From positions 68,073,254-68,137,253 of the forward strand of contig NC_089826.1 in the NCBI RefSeq assembly GCF_035046505.1: 64,000 bases of DNA, in the 5' to 3' direction. Positions 63,400-64,000 of this stretch are shown piece by piece. Origin of the DNA: Tiliqua scincoides. Its lineage: Eukaryota; Chordata; Lepidosauria; Squamata; Scincidae. The position numbers and the translations under genes were made by a program. Position 1 is the first letter of the stretch. The number at the start of each line of letters is the position of its first letter. A model generated the notes under the pieces. The model saw only the letters and a list, made by a program, of their open reading frames with translations, was not told the origin of the DNA and made no database searches.

Positions 63400-64000
63400 T
63401 GTAAAACAATATAGCAGGTCACAGCAAACTACTAATCATTGGATATCTTATATTATATCTTTATATTATATCTTATCAGAAAGAAAGATCAGAAGTAAGA
63501 ACCTTATGCGTCTAAAATTATGGGAGGGATATGGTGGGGGAAACATGATGTCTTGAAATCAGATGTAATGCTTTACTAGTTTACTAGATGTAATGCTTTA
63601 CTTGTCAGCTAGCTAATGTAATGGCTAAGAGGAAGTTCTTGGCTCAAGTACTGCTTTGTTCATAGGAGTATTTCGGCATGCTTAGGCCTCTTGGGATAAA
63701 GGAACATTTGTTTTCTTGCTCTGGGGTGAGCCCCAGCTGACCACATGGGTCAACTCAGACCTGTGCCTGTGATATCTCTGGCATAAGTCCACTTTGACCT
63801 GTGAAGGTGGATCAGACCTGGGAAGGAGGTTAGGTTTCAGGGGATGCCACTGCTGCCACACTCCACCCACCCCCTCCCCATTCTGCCCACCTGTTCCACC
63901 CCCTTCCTGTCTGCCTCTTTACCCCTGTGTGGCCTTACCTGTACTGGTGGGTGTCCTTGGTTCGTCTTCACACAGATCTGGCTGTTCACTGTTTGCAGCC
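63400..64000. other. CNGA1 intron, no recognisable feature
   Basis: Intronic sequence to the window edge; nothing assigned. Confidence 0.45.

Overview
The window is vertebrate genomic DNA with spliced host genes set among transposable elements. CR1, L2 and RTE-like LINEs, hAT/Tigger/mariner relatives, a tRNA-type SINE and short palindromic repeats around an 'actcagaagtaagtccc' core together suggest a squamate reptile (lizard). That assignment rests on repeat types and is an inference. No prokaryotic genes, CRISPR array or functional RNA gene was seen.

Host genes, left to right. (1) TEC (+): twelve exons, 2388-18421, encode the last 464 residues (proline stretch, SH3, SH2, tyrosine kinase) with an unbroken reading frame; the PH and BTK-motif exons lie left of the window. 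(2) NIPAL1 (-): all six coding exons, 44973 down to 23898, give a complete 417-residue membrane magnesium-transporter-like protein, with a GC-rich promoter near 45000-45300. (3) CNGA1 (+): the first coding exons (from 58934) up to transmembrane segment S1; the rest lies to the right. Gene order and orientation match human 4p12 (TEC-TXK-NIPAL1-CNGA1), except that TXK, which should sit between TEC and NIPAL1, is absent: the two 3' ends are only about 1.3 kb apart.

Mobile DNA. 1-21 kb (TEC introns): a hAT element split by a 28S rRNA 3'-end/CR1 chimeric retrocopy, a second copy of that hAT, a Tigger-like element, a LINE fragment with a 14-bp target-site duplication, a hAT element holding a solo LTR, several fold-back repeats and a mariner-like element. 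21-45 kb (NIPAL1): a Tigger-type element in the 3' UTR, a tRNA-type SINE, CR1 copies including a long one at 40.6-43.8 kb, and further hAT elements. 45-58 kb (NIPAL1-CNGA1 intergenic): a 130-bp tandem repeat beside the NIPAL1 promoter, two hAT elements inserted at one 8-bp site, and three of the four copies of a young RTE-like LINE, one of them full length with a single nonsense codon. 58-64 kb (CNGA1 5' introns): an L2 LINE interrupted by CR1, ending just before a CNGA1 exon.

The three host genes are neighbours without an obvious shared pathway: TEC is a lymphoid/myeloid signalling kinase, NIPAL1 a magnesium-transporter-family membrane protein, CNGA1 the rod photoreceptor cyclic-nucleotide-gated channel subunit.
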